Positions 42,401-55,492 of a stretch of DNA of 64,000 nt are shown here, piece after piece. A program made the position numbers and the translations under genes. The DNA is from Cylicocyclus nassatus (lineage: Eukaryota; Nematoda; Chromadorea; Rhabditida; Strongylidae). The notes beneath the pieces were generated by a model. The model was given only the letters and a program-made list of their open reading frames with translations. It had not been told where the DNA came from and did not search any database. Positions within the stretch are counted from its first letter, which is position 1, and every line of letters begins with the position of its first letter. Location of the stretch: contig CATQJL010000001.1 in assembly GCA_958299035.1 (NCBI GenBank), forward strand, positions 49,726,461 through 49,790,460, given 5' to 3'.

Positions 42401-43237
42401 CAAACGGTCTTCAAGCGGCACATAGGGCATAAATTTCTTTTGAATAGTTACTATCGGTCTGTAAGCGGCACGTAGGGCAACTCGATCGCGCAGGGAAACA
42501 GATTCTTGTGTGTTTGGGGCAGTTCTTACAATTTTTAAACGGTCTTCAAGCGGCATATAGGGCAAAATTTCCTTTTTGAATACTTAATATCGGTCTGTAA
42601 GCGGCACGTAGGGCAACTCGATCGGGCAGGGAAACAGATTTTTGTGTGTTTGGGGCAGTTCTTACAATTTTCAAACGGTCTTCAAGCGGCATATAGGGCA
42701 AAATTTCCTTTTTGAATACTTACTATCGGTCTGTAAGCGGCACGTAGGGCAACTCGATCGGGCAGGGAAATAAATTTTTGTACTTTGGGGCAGTTCTTAC
42801 AATTTTCAAACGGTCTTCAAGCGGCACATAGGGCATAAATTTCTTTTGAATAGTTACTATCGGTCTGTAAGCCGCACGTAGGGCAACTCGATCGGGCAGG
42901 CAAACAGATTTTGTGTTTGGGGCAGTTCTTACAATTTTTAAAAGGTCTTCAAGCGGCATATAGGGCAAAATTTCCTTTTTGAATACTTACTATCGGTCTG
43001 TAAGCGGCACGTAGGGCAACTCGATCGGGCAGGGAAATAAATTTTTGTACTTTGGGGCAGCTCTTACAATTTTCAAACGGTCTTCAAGCGGCACATAGGG
43101 CATAGAATTTTTTTTTTGAATAGTTACTATCGGTCTGTAAGCGGCACGTAGGGCAACTCGATCGGGAAGGGAAATAGATTTTTGTAAGTTTGGAGCAGTT
43201 CTTAAAATTTTTGAACGGGCTTCAAGCGGCACGTAGG
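39446..43237. repeat. Higher-order repeat, 1,896-bp period (14 monomers), two copies
   Basis: The same ordered series of monomer variants starts at 39446 and again at 41342. Matching variant positions (39608/41504, 40014/41910, 40421/42317, 40827/42723, 41094/42990) are all exactly 1,896 bp apart. Differences are few (for example GATCGGACAGG versus GATCGGGCAGG). A partial third copy follows before the order changes to an 816-bp step. Confidence 0.9.
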
Positions 43238-45436
43238 GCATAAACTTTCTTTTTGAATAGTTACTGTCGGTCTGTAAGCGGCACGTAGGGCAACTCGATC
43301 GGGCAGGGAAACAGATTTTTGTGTGTTTGGGGCAGTTCTTACAATTTTCAAACGGTCTTCAAGCGGCATATAGGACAAAATTTCCTTTTTGAATAGTTAC
43401 TATCGGTCTGTAAGCGGCACGTGGGGCAACTCGATCGGGCAGGGAAATAAATTTTTGTACTTTGGGGCAGTTCTTACAATTTTCAAACGGTCTTCAAGCG
43501 GCACATAGGGCATAAATTTCTTTTGAATACTTACTATCGGTCTGTAAGCGGCACGTAGGGCAACTCGATCGCGCAGGGAAACAGATTCTTGTGTGTTTGG
43601 GGCAGTTCTTACAATTTTTAAACGGTCTTCAAGCGGCATATAGGGCAAAATTTCCTTTTTGAATACTTACTATCGGTCTGTAAGCGGCACGTAGGGCAAC
43701 TCGATCGGGCAGGGAAACAGATTTTTGTGTGTTTGGGGCAGTTCTTACAATTTTCAAACGGTCTTCAAGCGGCATATAGGGCAAAATTTCCTTTTTGAAT
43801 ACTTACTATCGGTCTGTAAGCGGCACGTAGGGCAACTCGATCGGGCAGGGAAATAAATTTTTGTACTTTGGGGCAGCTCTTACAATTTTCAAACGGTCTT
43901 CAAGCGGCACATAGGGCATAGAATTTTTTTTTTGAATAGTTACTATCGGTCTGTAAGCGGCACGTAGGGCAACTCGATCGGGAAGGGAAATAGATTTTTG
44001 TAAGTTTGGAGCAGTTCTTAAAATTTTTGAACGGGCTTCAAGCGGCACGTAGGGCATAAACTTTCTTTTTGAATAGTTACTGTCGGTCTGTAAGCGGCAC
44101 GTAGGGCAACTCGATCGGGCAGGGAAACAGATTTTTGTGTGTTTGGGGCAGTTCTTACAATTTTCAAACGGTCTTCAAGCGGCATATAGGACAAAATTTC
44201 CTTTTTGAATAGTTACTATCGGTCTGTAAGCGGCACGTGGGGCAACTCGATCGGGCAGGGAAATAAATTTTTGTACTTTGGGGCAGTTCTTACAATTTTC
44301 AAACGGTCTTCAAGCGGCACATAGGGCATAAATTTCTTTTGAATACTTACTATCGGTCTGTAAGCGGCACGTAGGGCAACTCGATCGCGCAGGGAAACAG
44401 ATTCTTGTGTGTTTGGGGCAGTTCTTACAATTTTTAAACGGTCTTCAAGCGGCATATAGGGCAAAATTTCCTTTTTGAATACTTACTATCGGTCTGTAAG
44501 CGGCACGTAGGGCAACTCGATCGGGCAGGGAAACAGATTTTTGTGTGTTTGGGGCAGTTCTTACAATTTTCAAACGGTCTTCAAGCGGCATATAGGGCAA
44601 AATTTCCTTTTTGAATACTTACTATCGGTCTGTAAGCGGCACGTAGGGCAACTCGATCGGGCAGGGAAATAAATTTTTGTACTTTGGGGCAGTTCTTACA
44701 ATTTTCAAACGGTCTTCAAGCGGCATATAGGGCATAAATTTCTTTTGAATAGTTACTATCGGTCTGTAAGCCGCAGGTAGGGCAACTCGATCGGGCAGGC
44801 AAACAGATTTTTGTGTGTTTGGGGCAGTTCTTACAATTTTTAAACGGTCTTCAAGCGGCATATAGGGCAAAATTTCCTTTTTGAATACTTACTATCGGTC
44901 TGTAAGCGGCACGTAGGGCAACTCGATCGGGCAGGGAAATAAATTTTTGTACTTTGGGGCAGCTCTTACAATTTTCAAACGGTCTTCAAGCGGCACATAG
45001 GGCATAAATTTCCTTTTTGAATACTTACTATCGGTCTGTAAGCGGCACGTAGGGCAACTCGATCGGGCAGGGAAATAAATTTTTGTACTTTGGGGCAGTT
45101 CTTATAATTTTTGAACGGTCTTCAAGCGGCACATAGGGCATAGAATTTTTTTTTGAATAGTTACTATCGGTCTGTAAGCGGCACGTAGGGCAACTCGATC
45201 GGGAAGGGAAACAGATTTTTGTACGTTTGGAGCAGTTCTTAAAATTTTTGAACGGGCTTCAAGCGGCACGTAGGGCATAAACTTTCTTTTTGAATAGTTA
45301 CTATCGGTCTGTAAGCGGCACGTAGGGCAACTCGATCGGGCAGGGAAACAGATTTTTGTGTGTTTGGGGCAGTTCTTACAATTTTCAAACGGTCTTCAAG
45401 CGGCATATAGGACAAAATTTCCTTTTTGAATAGTTA

Positions 45437-48400
45437 CTATCGGTCTGTAAGCGGCACGTGGGGCAACTCGATCGGGCAGGGAAATAAATTTTTGTACTTT
45501 GGGGCAGTTCTTACAATTTTCAAACGGTCTTCAAGCGGCACATAGGGCATAAATTTCTTTTGAATAGTTACTATCGGTCTGTAAGCGGCACGTAGGGCAA
45601 CTCGATCGCGCAGGGAAACAGATTCTTGTGTGTTTGGGGCAGTTCTTACAATTTTTAAACGGTCTTCAAGCGGCATATAAGGCAAAATTTCCTTTTTGAA
45701 TACTTACTATCGGTCTGTAAGCGGCACGTAGGGCAACTCGATCGGGCAGGGAAATAAATTTTTGTACTTTGGGGCAGTTCTTACAATTTTCAAACGGTCT
45801 TCAAGCGGCACATAGGGCATAAATTTCTTTTGAATAGTTACTATCGGTCTGTAAGCCGCACGTAGGGCAACTCGATCGGGCAGGCAAACAGATTTTTGTG
45901 TGTTTGGGGCAGTTCTTACAATTTTTAAACGGTCTTCAAGCGGCATATAGGGCAAAATTTCCTTTTTGAATACTTACTATCGGTCTGTAAGCGGCACGTA
46001 GGGCAACTCGATCGGGCAGGGAAATAAATTTTTGTACTTTGGGGCAGCTCTTACAATTTTCAAACGGTCTTCAAGCGGCACATAGGGCATAAATTTCCTT
46101 TTTGAATACTTACTATCGGTCTGTAAGTGGCACGTAGGGCAACTCGATCGGGCAGGGAAATAGATTTTTGTACGTTTGGGGCAGTTCTTAAAATTTTTGA
46201 ACGGGCTTCAAGCGGCACATAGGGCATAAATTTCTTTTTTGAATAGTTACTATCGGTCTGTAAGCGGCACGTAGGGCAACTCGATCGGGCAGGCAAACAG
46301 ATTTTTGTGTGTTTGGGGCAGTTCTTACAATTTTTAAACGGTCTTCAAGCGGCGTATAGGGCAAAATTTCCTTTTTGAATACTTACTATCGGTCTGTAAG
46401 CGGCACGTAGGGCAACTCGATCGGGCAGGGAAATAAATTTTTGTACTTTGGGGCAGCTCTTACAATTTTCAAACGGTCTTCAAGCGGCACATAGGGCATA
46501 AATTTCCTTTTTGAATACTTACTATCGGTCTGTAAGTGGCACGTAGGGCAACTCGATCGGGCAGGGAAATAGATTTTTGTACGTTTGGGGCAGTTCTCAT
46601 AATTTTTGAACGGTCTTCAAGCGGCATATAGGACAAAATTTCCTTTTTGAATAGTTACTATCGGTCTGTAAGCGGCACGTGGGGCAACTCGATCGGGCAG
46701 GGAAATAAATTTTTGTACTTTGGGGCAGTTCTTACAATTTTCAAACGGTCTTCAAGCGGCACATAGGGCATAAATTTCTTTTGAATAGTTACTATCGGTC
46801 TGTAAGCGGCACGTAGGGCAACTCGATCGCGCAGGGAAACAGATTCTTGTGTGTTTGGGGCAGTTCTTACAATTTTTAAACGGTCTTCAAGCGGCATATA
46901 AGGCAAAATTTCCTTTTTGAATACTTACTATCGGTCTGTAAGCGGCACGTAGGGCAACTCGATCGGGCAGGGAAATAAATTTTTGTACTTTGGGGCAGTT
47001 CTTACAATTTTCAAACGGTCTTCAAGCGGCACATAGGGCATAAATTTCTTTTGAATAGTTACTATCGGTCTGTAAGCCGCACGTAGGGCAACTCGATCGG
47101 GCAGGCAAACAGATTTTTGTGTGTTTGGGGCAGTTCTTACAATTTTTAAACGGTCTTCAAGCGGCATATAGGGCAAAATTTCCTTTTTGAATACTTACTA
47201 TCGGTCTGTAAGCGGCACGTAGGGCAACTCGATCGGGCAGGGAAATAAATTTTTGTACTTTGGGGCAGCTCTTACAATTTTCAAACGGTCTTCAAGCGGC
47301 ACATAGGGCATAAATTTCCTTTTTGAATACTTACTATCGGTCTGTAAGTGGCACGTAGGGCAACTCGATCGGGCAGGGAAATAGATTTTTGTACGTTTGG
47401 GGCAGTTCTTAAAATTTTTGAACGGGCTTCAAGCGGCACATAGGGCATAAATTTCTTTTTTGAATAGTTACTATCGGTCTGTAAGCGGCACGTAGGGCAA
47501 CTCGATCGGGCAGGCAAACAGATTTTTGTGTGTTTGGGGCAGTTCTTACAATTTTTAAACGGTCTTCAAGCGGCGTATAGGGCAAAATTTCCTTTTTGAA
47601 TACTTACTATCGGTCTGTAAGCGGCACGTAGGGCAACTCGATCGGGCAGGGAAATAAATTTTTGTACTTTGGGGCAGCTCTTACAATTTTCAAACGGTCT
47701 TCAAGCGGCACATAGGGCATAAATTTCTTTTGAATAGTTACTATCGGTCTGTAAGCGGCACGTAGGGCAACTCGATCGCGCAGGGAAACAGATTCTTGTG
47801 TGTTTGGGGCAGTTCTTACAATTTTTAAACGGTCTTCAAGCGGCGTATAGGGCAAAATTTCCTTTTTGAATACTTACTATCGGTCTGTAAGCGGCACGTA
47901 GGGCAACTCGATCGGGCAGGGAAATAAATTTTTGTACTTTGGGGCAGCTCTTACAATTTTCAAACGGTCTTCAAGCGGCACATAGGGCATAAATTTCTTT
48001 TTTGAATAGTTACTATCGGTCTGTAAGCGGCACGTAGGGCAACTCGATCGCGCAGGGAAACAGATTCTTGTGTGTTTGGGGCAGTTCTTACAATTTTTAA
48101 ACGGTCTTCAAGCGGCATATAAGGCAAAATTTCCTTTTTGAATACTTACTATCGGTCTGTAAGCGGCACGTAGGGCAACTCGATCGGGCAGGGAAATAAA
48201 TTTTTGTACTTTGGGGCAGTTCTTACAATTTTCAAACGGTCTTCAAGCGGCACATAGGGCATAAATTTCTTTTGAATAGTTACTATCGGTCTGTAAGCCG
48301 CACGTAGGGCAACTCGATCGGGCAGGCAAACAGATTTTTGTGTGTTTGGGGCAGTTCTTACAATTTTTAAACGGTCTTCAAGCGGCATATAGGGCAAAAT

Positions 48401-48740
48401 TTCCTTTTTGAATACTTACTATCGGTCTGTAAGCGGCACGTAGGGCAACTCGATCGGGCAGGGAAATAAATTTTTGTACTTTGGGGCAGCTCTTACAATT
48501 TTCAAACGGTCTTCAAGCGGCACATAGGGCATAAATTTCCTTTTTGAATACTTACTATCGGTCTGTAAGTGGCACGTAGGGCAACTCGATCGGGCAGGGA
48601 AATAGATTTTTGTACGTTTGGGGCAGTTCTTAAAATTTTTGAACGGGCTTCAAGCGGCACATAGGGCATAAATTTCTTTTTTGAATAGTTACTATCGGTC
48701 TGTAAGCGGCACGTAGGGCAACTCGATCGGGCAGGCAAAC
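45437..48740. repeat. Higher-order repeat, 1,221-bp period (9 monomers)
   Basis: Variant series at 45437/46658, 45707/46928/48149 and 46060/47281/48502 repeat with an exact 1,221-bp offset. This is followed by a 1,089-bp (8-monomer) step to 49238, 49591 and 50327. Confidence 0.88.
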
Positions 48741-50326
48741 AGATTTTTGTGTGTTTGGGGCAGTTCTTACAATTTTTAAACGGTCTTCAAGCGGCGTATA
48801 GGGCAAAATTTCCTTTTTGAATACTTACTATCGGTCTGTAAGCGGCACGTAGGGCAACTCGATCGGGCAGGGAAATAAATTTTTGTACTTTGGGGCAGCT
48901 CTTACAATTTTCAAACGGTCTTCAAGCGGCACATAGGGCATAAATTTCCTTTTTGAATACTTACTATCGGTCTGTAAGTGGCACGTAGGGCAACTCGATC
49001 GGGCAGGGAAATAGATTTTTGTACGTTTGGGGCAGTTCTCATAATTTTTGAACGGTCTTCAAGCGGCACATAGGGCATAGAATTCTTTTTTGAATAGTTA
49101 CTATCGGTCTGTAAGCGGCACGTAGGGCAACTCGATCGGGAAGGGAAATAGATTTTTGTACGTTTGGGGCAGTTCTTAAAATTTTTGAACGGGCTTCAAG
49201 CGGCACATAGGGCATAAATTTCTTTTTTGAATAGTTACTATCGGTCTGTAAGCGGCACGTAGGGCAACTCGATCGGGCAGGGAAATAAATTTTTGTACTT
49301 TGGGGCAGTTCTTACAATTTTCAAACGGTCTTCAAGCGGCACATAGGGCATAAATTTCTTTTGAATAGTTACTATCGGTCTGTAAGCCGCACGTAGGGCA
49401 ACTCGATCGGGCAGGCAAACAGATTTTTGTGTGTTTGGGGCAGTTCTTACAATTTTTAAACGGTCTTCAAGCGGCATATAGGGCAAAATTTCCTTTTTGA
49501 ATACTTACTATCGGTCTGTAAGCGGCACGTAGGGCAACTCGATCGGGCAGGGAAATAAATTTTTGTACTTTGGGGCAGCTCTTACAATTTTCAAACGGTC
49601 TTCAAGCGGCACATAGGGCATAAATTTCCTTTTTGAATACTTACTATCGGTCTGTAAGTGGCACGTAGGGCAACTCGATCGGGCAGGGAAATAGATTTTT
49701 GTACGTTTGGGGCAGTTCTTAAAATTTTTGAACGGGCTTCAAGCGGCACATAGGGCATAAATTTCTTTTTTGAATAGTTACTATCGGTCTGTAAGCGGCA
49801 CGTAGGGCAACTCGATCGGGCAGGCAAACAGATTTTTGTGTGTTTGGGGCAGTTCTTACAATTTTTAAACGGTCTTCAAGCGGCGTATAGGGCAAAATTT
49901 CCTTTTTGAATACTTACTATCGGTCTGTAAGCGGCACGTAGGGCAACTCGATCGGGCAGGGAAATAAATTTTTGTACTTTGGGGCAGCTCTTACAATTTT
50001 CAAACGGTCTTCAAGCGGCACATAGGGCATAAATTTCCTTTTTGAATACTTACTATCGGTCTGTAAGTGGCACGTAGGGCAACTCGATCGGGCAGGGAAA
50101 TAGATTTTTGTACGTTTGGGGCAGTTCTCATAATTTTTGAACGGTCTTCAAGCGGCACATAGGGCATAGAATTCTTTTTTGAATAGTTACTATCGGTCTG
50201 TAAGCGGCACGTAGGGCAACTCGATCGGGAAGGGAAATAGATTTTTGTACGTTTGGGGCAGTTCTTAAAATTTTTGAACGGGCTTCAAGCGGCACATAGG
50301 GCATAAATTTCTTTTTTGAATAGTTA

Positions 50327-53300
50327 CTATCGGTCTGTAAGCGGCACGTAGGGCAACTCGATCGGGCAGGGAAATAAATTTTTGTACTTTGGGGCAGTTC
50401 TTACAATTTTCAAACGGTCTTCAAGCAGCACATATGGCATAAATTTCTTTTTTGAATAGTTACTATCGGTCTGTAAGCCGCACGTAGGGCAACTCGATCG
50501 GGCAGGCAAACAGATTTTTGTGTGTTTGGGGCAGTTGTTACAATTTTCAAACGGTCTTCAAGCGGCATATAGGGCAAAATTTCCTTTTTGAATACTTACT
50601 ATCGGTCTGTAAGCGGCACGTAGGGCAACTCGATCGGGCAGGGAAATAAATTTTTGTACTTTGGGGCAGCTCTTACAATTTTCAAACGGTCTTCAAGCGG
50701 CACATAGGGCATAGAATTTTTTTTTTGAATAGTTACTATCGGTCTGTAAGCGGCACGTAGGGCAACTCGATCGGGAAGGGAAATAGATTTTTGTAAGTTT
50801 GGAGCAGTTCTTAAAATTTTTGAACGGGCTTCAAGCGGCACGTAGGGCATAAACTTTCTTTTGAATAGTTACTATCGGTCTGTAAGCGGCACGTAGGGCA
50901 ACTCGATCGGGCAGGGAAACAGATTTTTGTGTGTTTGGGGCAGTTCTTACAATTTTCAAACGGTCTTCAAGCGGCATATAGGACAAAATTTCCTTTTTGA
51001 ATAGTTACTATCGGTCTGTAAGCGGCACGTGGGGCAACTCGATCGGGCAGGGAAATAAATTTTTGTACTTTGGGGCAGTTCTTACAATTTTCAAACGGTC
51101 TTCAAGCGGCACATAGGGCATAAATTTCTTTTGAATACTTACTATCGGTCTGTAAGCGGCACGTAGGGCAACTCGATCGCGCAGGGAAACAGATTCTTGT
51201 GTGTTTGGGGCAGTTCTTACAATTTTTAAACGGTCTTCAAGCGGCATATAGGGCAAAATTTCCTTTTTGAATACTTACTATCGGTCTGTAAGCGGCACGT
51301 AGGGCAACTCGATCGGGCAGGGAAACAGATTTTTGTGTGTTTGGGGCAGTTCTTACAATTTTCAAACGGTCTTCAAGCGGCATATAGGGCAAAATTTCCT
51401 TTTTGAATACTTACTATCGGTCTGTAAGCGGCACGTAGGGCAACTCGATCGGGCAGGCAAACAGATTTTTGTGTGTTTGGGGCAGTTCTTACAATTTTTA
51501 AACGGTCTTCAAGCGGCATATAGGGCAAAATTTCCTTTTTGAATACTTACTATCGGTCTGTAAGCGGCACGTAGGGCAACTCGATCGGGCAGGGAAATAA
51601 ATTTTTGTACTTTGGGGCAGCTCTTACAATTTTCAAACGGTCTTCAAGCGGCACATAGGGCATAAATTTCCTTTTTGAATACTTACTATCGGTCTGTAAG
51701 CGGCACGTAGGGCAACTCGATCGGGCAGGGAAATAAATTTTTGTACTTTGGGGCAGTTCTTATAATTTTTGAACGGTCTTCAAGCGGCACATAGGGCATA
51801 GAATTTTTTTTGAATAGTTACTATCGGTCTGTAAGCGGCACGTAGGGCAACTCGATCGGGAAGGGAAACAGATTTTTGTACGTTTGGAGCAGTTCTTAAA
51901 ATTTTTGAACGGGCTTCAAGCGGCACGTAGGGCATAAACTTTCTTTTTGAATAGTTACTATCGGTCTGTAAGCGGCACGTAGGGCAACTCGATCGGGCAG
52001 GGAAACAGATTTTTGTGTGTTTGGGGCAGTTCTTACAATTTTTAAACGGTCTTCAAGCGGCGTATAGGGCAAAATTTCCTTTTTGAATACTTACTATCGG
52101 TCTGTAAGCGGCACGTAGGGCAACTCGATCGGGCAGGGAAATAAATTTTTGTACTTTGGGGCAGCTCTTACAATTTTCAAACGGTCTTCAAGCGGCACAT
52201 AGGGCATAAATTTCCTTTTTGAATACTTACTATCGGTCTGTAAGTGGCACGTAGGGCAACTCGATCGGGCAGGGAAATAGATTTTTGTACGTTTGGGGCA
52301 GTTCTCATAATTTTTGAACGGTCTTCAAGCGGCACATAGGGCATAGAATTCTTTTTTGAATAGTTACTATCGGTCTGTAAGCGGCACGTAGGGCAACTCG
52401 ATCGGGAAGGGAAATAGATTTTTGTACGTTTGGGGCAGTTCTTAAAATTTTTGAACGGGCTTCAAGCGGCACATAGGGCATAAATTTCTTTTTTGAATAG
52501 TTACTATCGGTCTGTAAGCGGCACGTAGGGCAACTCGATCGGGCAGGGAAATAAATTTTTGTACTTTGGGGCAGTTCTTACAATTTTCAAACGGTCTTCA
52601 AGCAGCACATATGGCATAAATTTCTTTTTTGAATAGTTACTATCGGTCTGTAAGCCGCACGTAGGGCAACTCGATCGGGCAGGCAAACAGATTTTTGTGT
52701 GTTTGGGGCAGTTGTTACAATTTTCAAACGGTCTTCAAGCGGCATATAGGGCAAAATTTCCTTTTTGAATACTTACTATCGGTCTGTAAGCGGCACGTAG
52801 GGCAACTCGATCGGGCAGGGAAATAAATTTTTGTACTTTGGGGCAGCTCTTACAATTTTCAAACGGTCTTCAAGCGGCACATAGGGCATAGAATTTTTTT
52901 TTTGAATAGTTACTATCGGTCTGTAAGCGGCACGTAGGGCAACTCGATCGGGAAGGGAAATAGATTTTTGTAAGTTTGGAGCAGTTCTTAAAATTTTTGA
53001 ACGGGCTTCAAGCGGCACGTAGGGCATAAACTTTCTTTTGAATAGTTACTATCGGTCTGTAAGCGGCACGTAGGGCAACTCGATCGGGCAGGGAAACAGA
53101 TTTTTGTGTGTTTGGGGCAGTTCTTACAATTTTCAAACGGTCTTCAAGCGGCATATAGGACAAAATTTCCTTTTTGAATAGTTACTATCGGTCTGTAAGC
53201 GGCACGTGGGGCAACTCGATCGGGCAGGGAAATAAATTTTTGTACTTTGGGGCAGTTCTTACAATTTTCAAACGGTCTTCAAGCGGCACATAGGGCATAA

Positions 53301-54660
53301 ATTTCTTTTGAATACTTACTATCGGTCTGTAAGCGGCACGTAGGGCAACTCGATCGCGCAGGGAAACAGATTCTTGTGTGTTTGGGGCAGTTCTTACAAT
53401 TTTTAAACGGTCTTCAAGCGGCATATAGGGCAAAATTTCCTTTTTGAATACTTACTATCGGTCTGTAAGCGGCACGTAGGGCAACTCGATCGGGCAGGGA
53501 AACAGATTTTTGTGTGTTTGGGGCAGTTCTTACAATTTTCAAACGGTCTTCAAGCGGCATATAGGGCAAAATTTCCTTTTTGAATACTTACTATCGGTCT
53601 GTAAGCGGCACGTAGGGCAACTCGATCGGGCAGGCAAACAGATTTTTGTGTGTTTGGGGCAGTTCTTACAATTTTTAAACGGTCTTCAAGCGGCATATAG
53701 GGCAAAATTTCCTTTTTGAATACTTACTATCGGTCTGTAAGCGGCACGTAGGGCAACTCGATCGGGCAGGGAAATAAATTTTTGTACTTTGGGGCAGCTC
53801 TTACAATTTTCAAACGGTCTTCAAGCGGCACATAGGGCATAAATTTCCTTTTTGAATACTTACTATCGGTCTGTAAGCGGCACGTAGGGCAACTCGATCG
53901 GGCAGGGAAATAAATTTTTGTACTTTGGGGCAGTTCTTATAATTTTTGAACGGTCTTCAAGCGGCACATAGGGCATAGAATTTTTTTTGAATAGTTACTA
54001 TCGGTCTGTAAGCGGCACGTAGGGCAACTCGATCGGGAAGGGAAACAGATTTTTGTACGTTTGGAGCAGTTCTTAAAATTTTTGAACGGGCTTCAAGCGG
54101 CACGTAGGGCATAAACTTTCTTTTTGAATAGTTACTATCGGTCTGTAAGCGGCACGTAGGGCAACTCGATCGGGCAGGGAAACAGATTTTTGTGTGTTTG
54201 GGGCAGTTCTTACAATTTTCAAACGGTCTTCAAGCGGCATATAGGACAAAATTTCCTTTTTGAATAGTTACTATCGGTCTGTAAGCGGCACGTGGGGCAA
54301 CTCGATCGGGCAGGGAAATAAATTTTTGTACTTTGGGGCAGTTCTTACAATTTTCAAACGGTCTTCAAGCGGCACATAGGGCATAAATTTCTTTTGAATA
54401 GTTACTATCGGTCTGTAAGCGGCACGTAGGGCAACTCGATCGCGCAGGGAAACAGATTCTTGTGTGTTTGGGGCAGTTCTTACAATTTTTAAACGGTCTT
54501 CAAGCGGCATATAGGGCAAAATTTCCTTTTTGAATACTTACTATCGGTCTGTAAGCGGCACGTAGGGCAACTCGATCGGGCAGGGAAATAAATTTTTGTA
54601 CTTTGGGGCAGTTCTTACAATTTTCAAACGGTCTTCAAGCGGCACATAGGGCATAAATTT
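50327..54660. repeat. Higher-order repeat, 2,177-bp period (16 monomers)
   Basis: The series at 50327, 50599, 51008 and 51333 recurs at 52504, 52776, 53185 and 53510, an exact 2,177-bp offset. Rare variants are carried along, such as CACATATGGCATA and the unique CAGTTGTTACAA. Confidence 0.88.
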
Positions 54661-55492
54661 CTTTTGAATAGTTACTATCGGTCTGTAAGCCGCACGTAGG
54701 GCAACTCGATCGGGCAGGCAAACAGATTTTTGTGTGTTTGGGGCAGTTCTTACAATTTTTAAACGGTCTTCAAGCGGCATATAGGGCAAAATTTCCTTTT
54801 TGAATACTTACTATCGGTCTGTAAGCGGCACGTAGGGCAACTCGATCGGGCAGGGAAATAAATTTTTGTACTTTGGGGCAGTTCTTAAAATTTTTGAACG
54901 GGCTTCAAGCGGCACATAGGGCATAAATTTCTTTTTTGAATAGTTACTATCGGTCTGTAAGCGGCACGTAGGGCAACTCGATCGGGCAGGCAAACAGATT
55001 TTTGTGTGTTTGGGGCAGTTCTTACAATTTTTAAACGGTCTTCAAGCGGCGTATAGGGCAAAATTTCCTTTTTGAATACTTACTATCGGTCTGTAAGCGG
55101 CACGTAGGGCAACTCGATCGGGCAGGGAAATAAATTTTTGTACTTTGGGGCAGCTCTTACAATTTTCAAACGGTCTTCAAGCGGCACATAGGGCATAAAT
55201 TTCCTTTTTGAATACTTACTATCGGTCTGTAAGTGGCACGTAGGGCAACTCGATCGGGCAGGGAAATAGATTTTTGTACGTTTGGGGCAGTTCTTATAAT
55301 TTTTGAACGGTCTTCAAGCGGCACATAGGGCATAGAATTCTTTTTTGAATAGTTACTATCGGTCTGTAAGCGGCACGTAGGGCAACTCGATCGGGAAGGG
55401 AAATAGATTTTTGTACGTTTGGGGCAGTTCTTAAAATTTTTGAACGGGCTTCAAGCGGCACATAGGGCATAAATTTCTTTTTTGAATAGTTA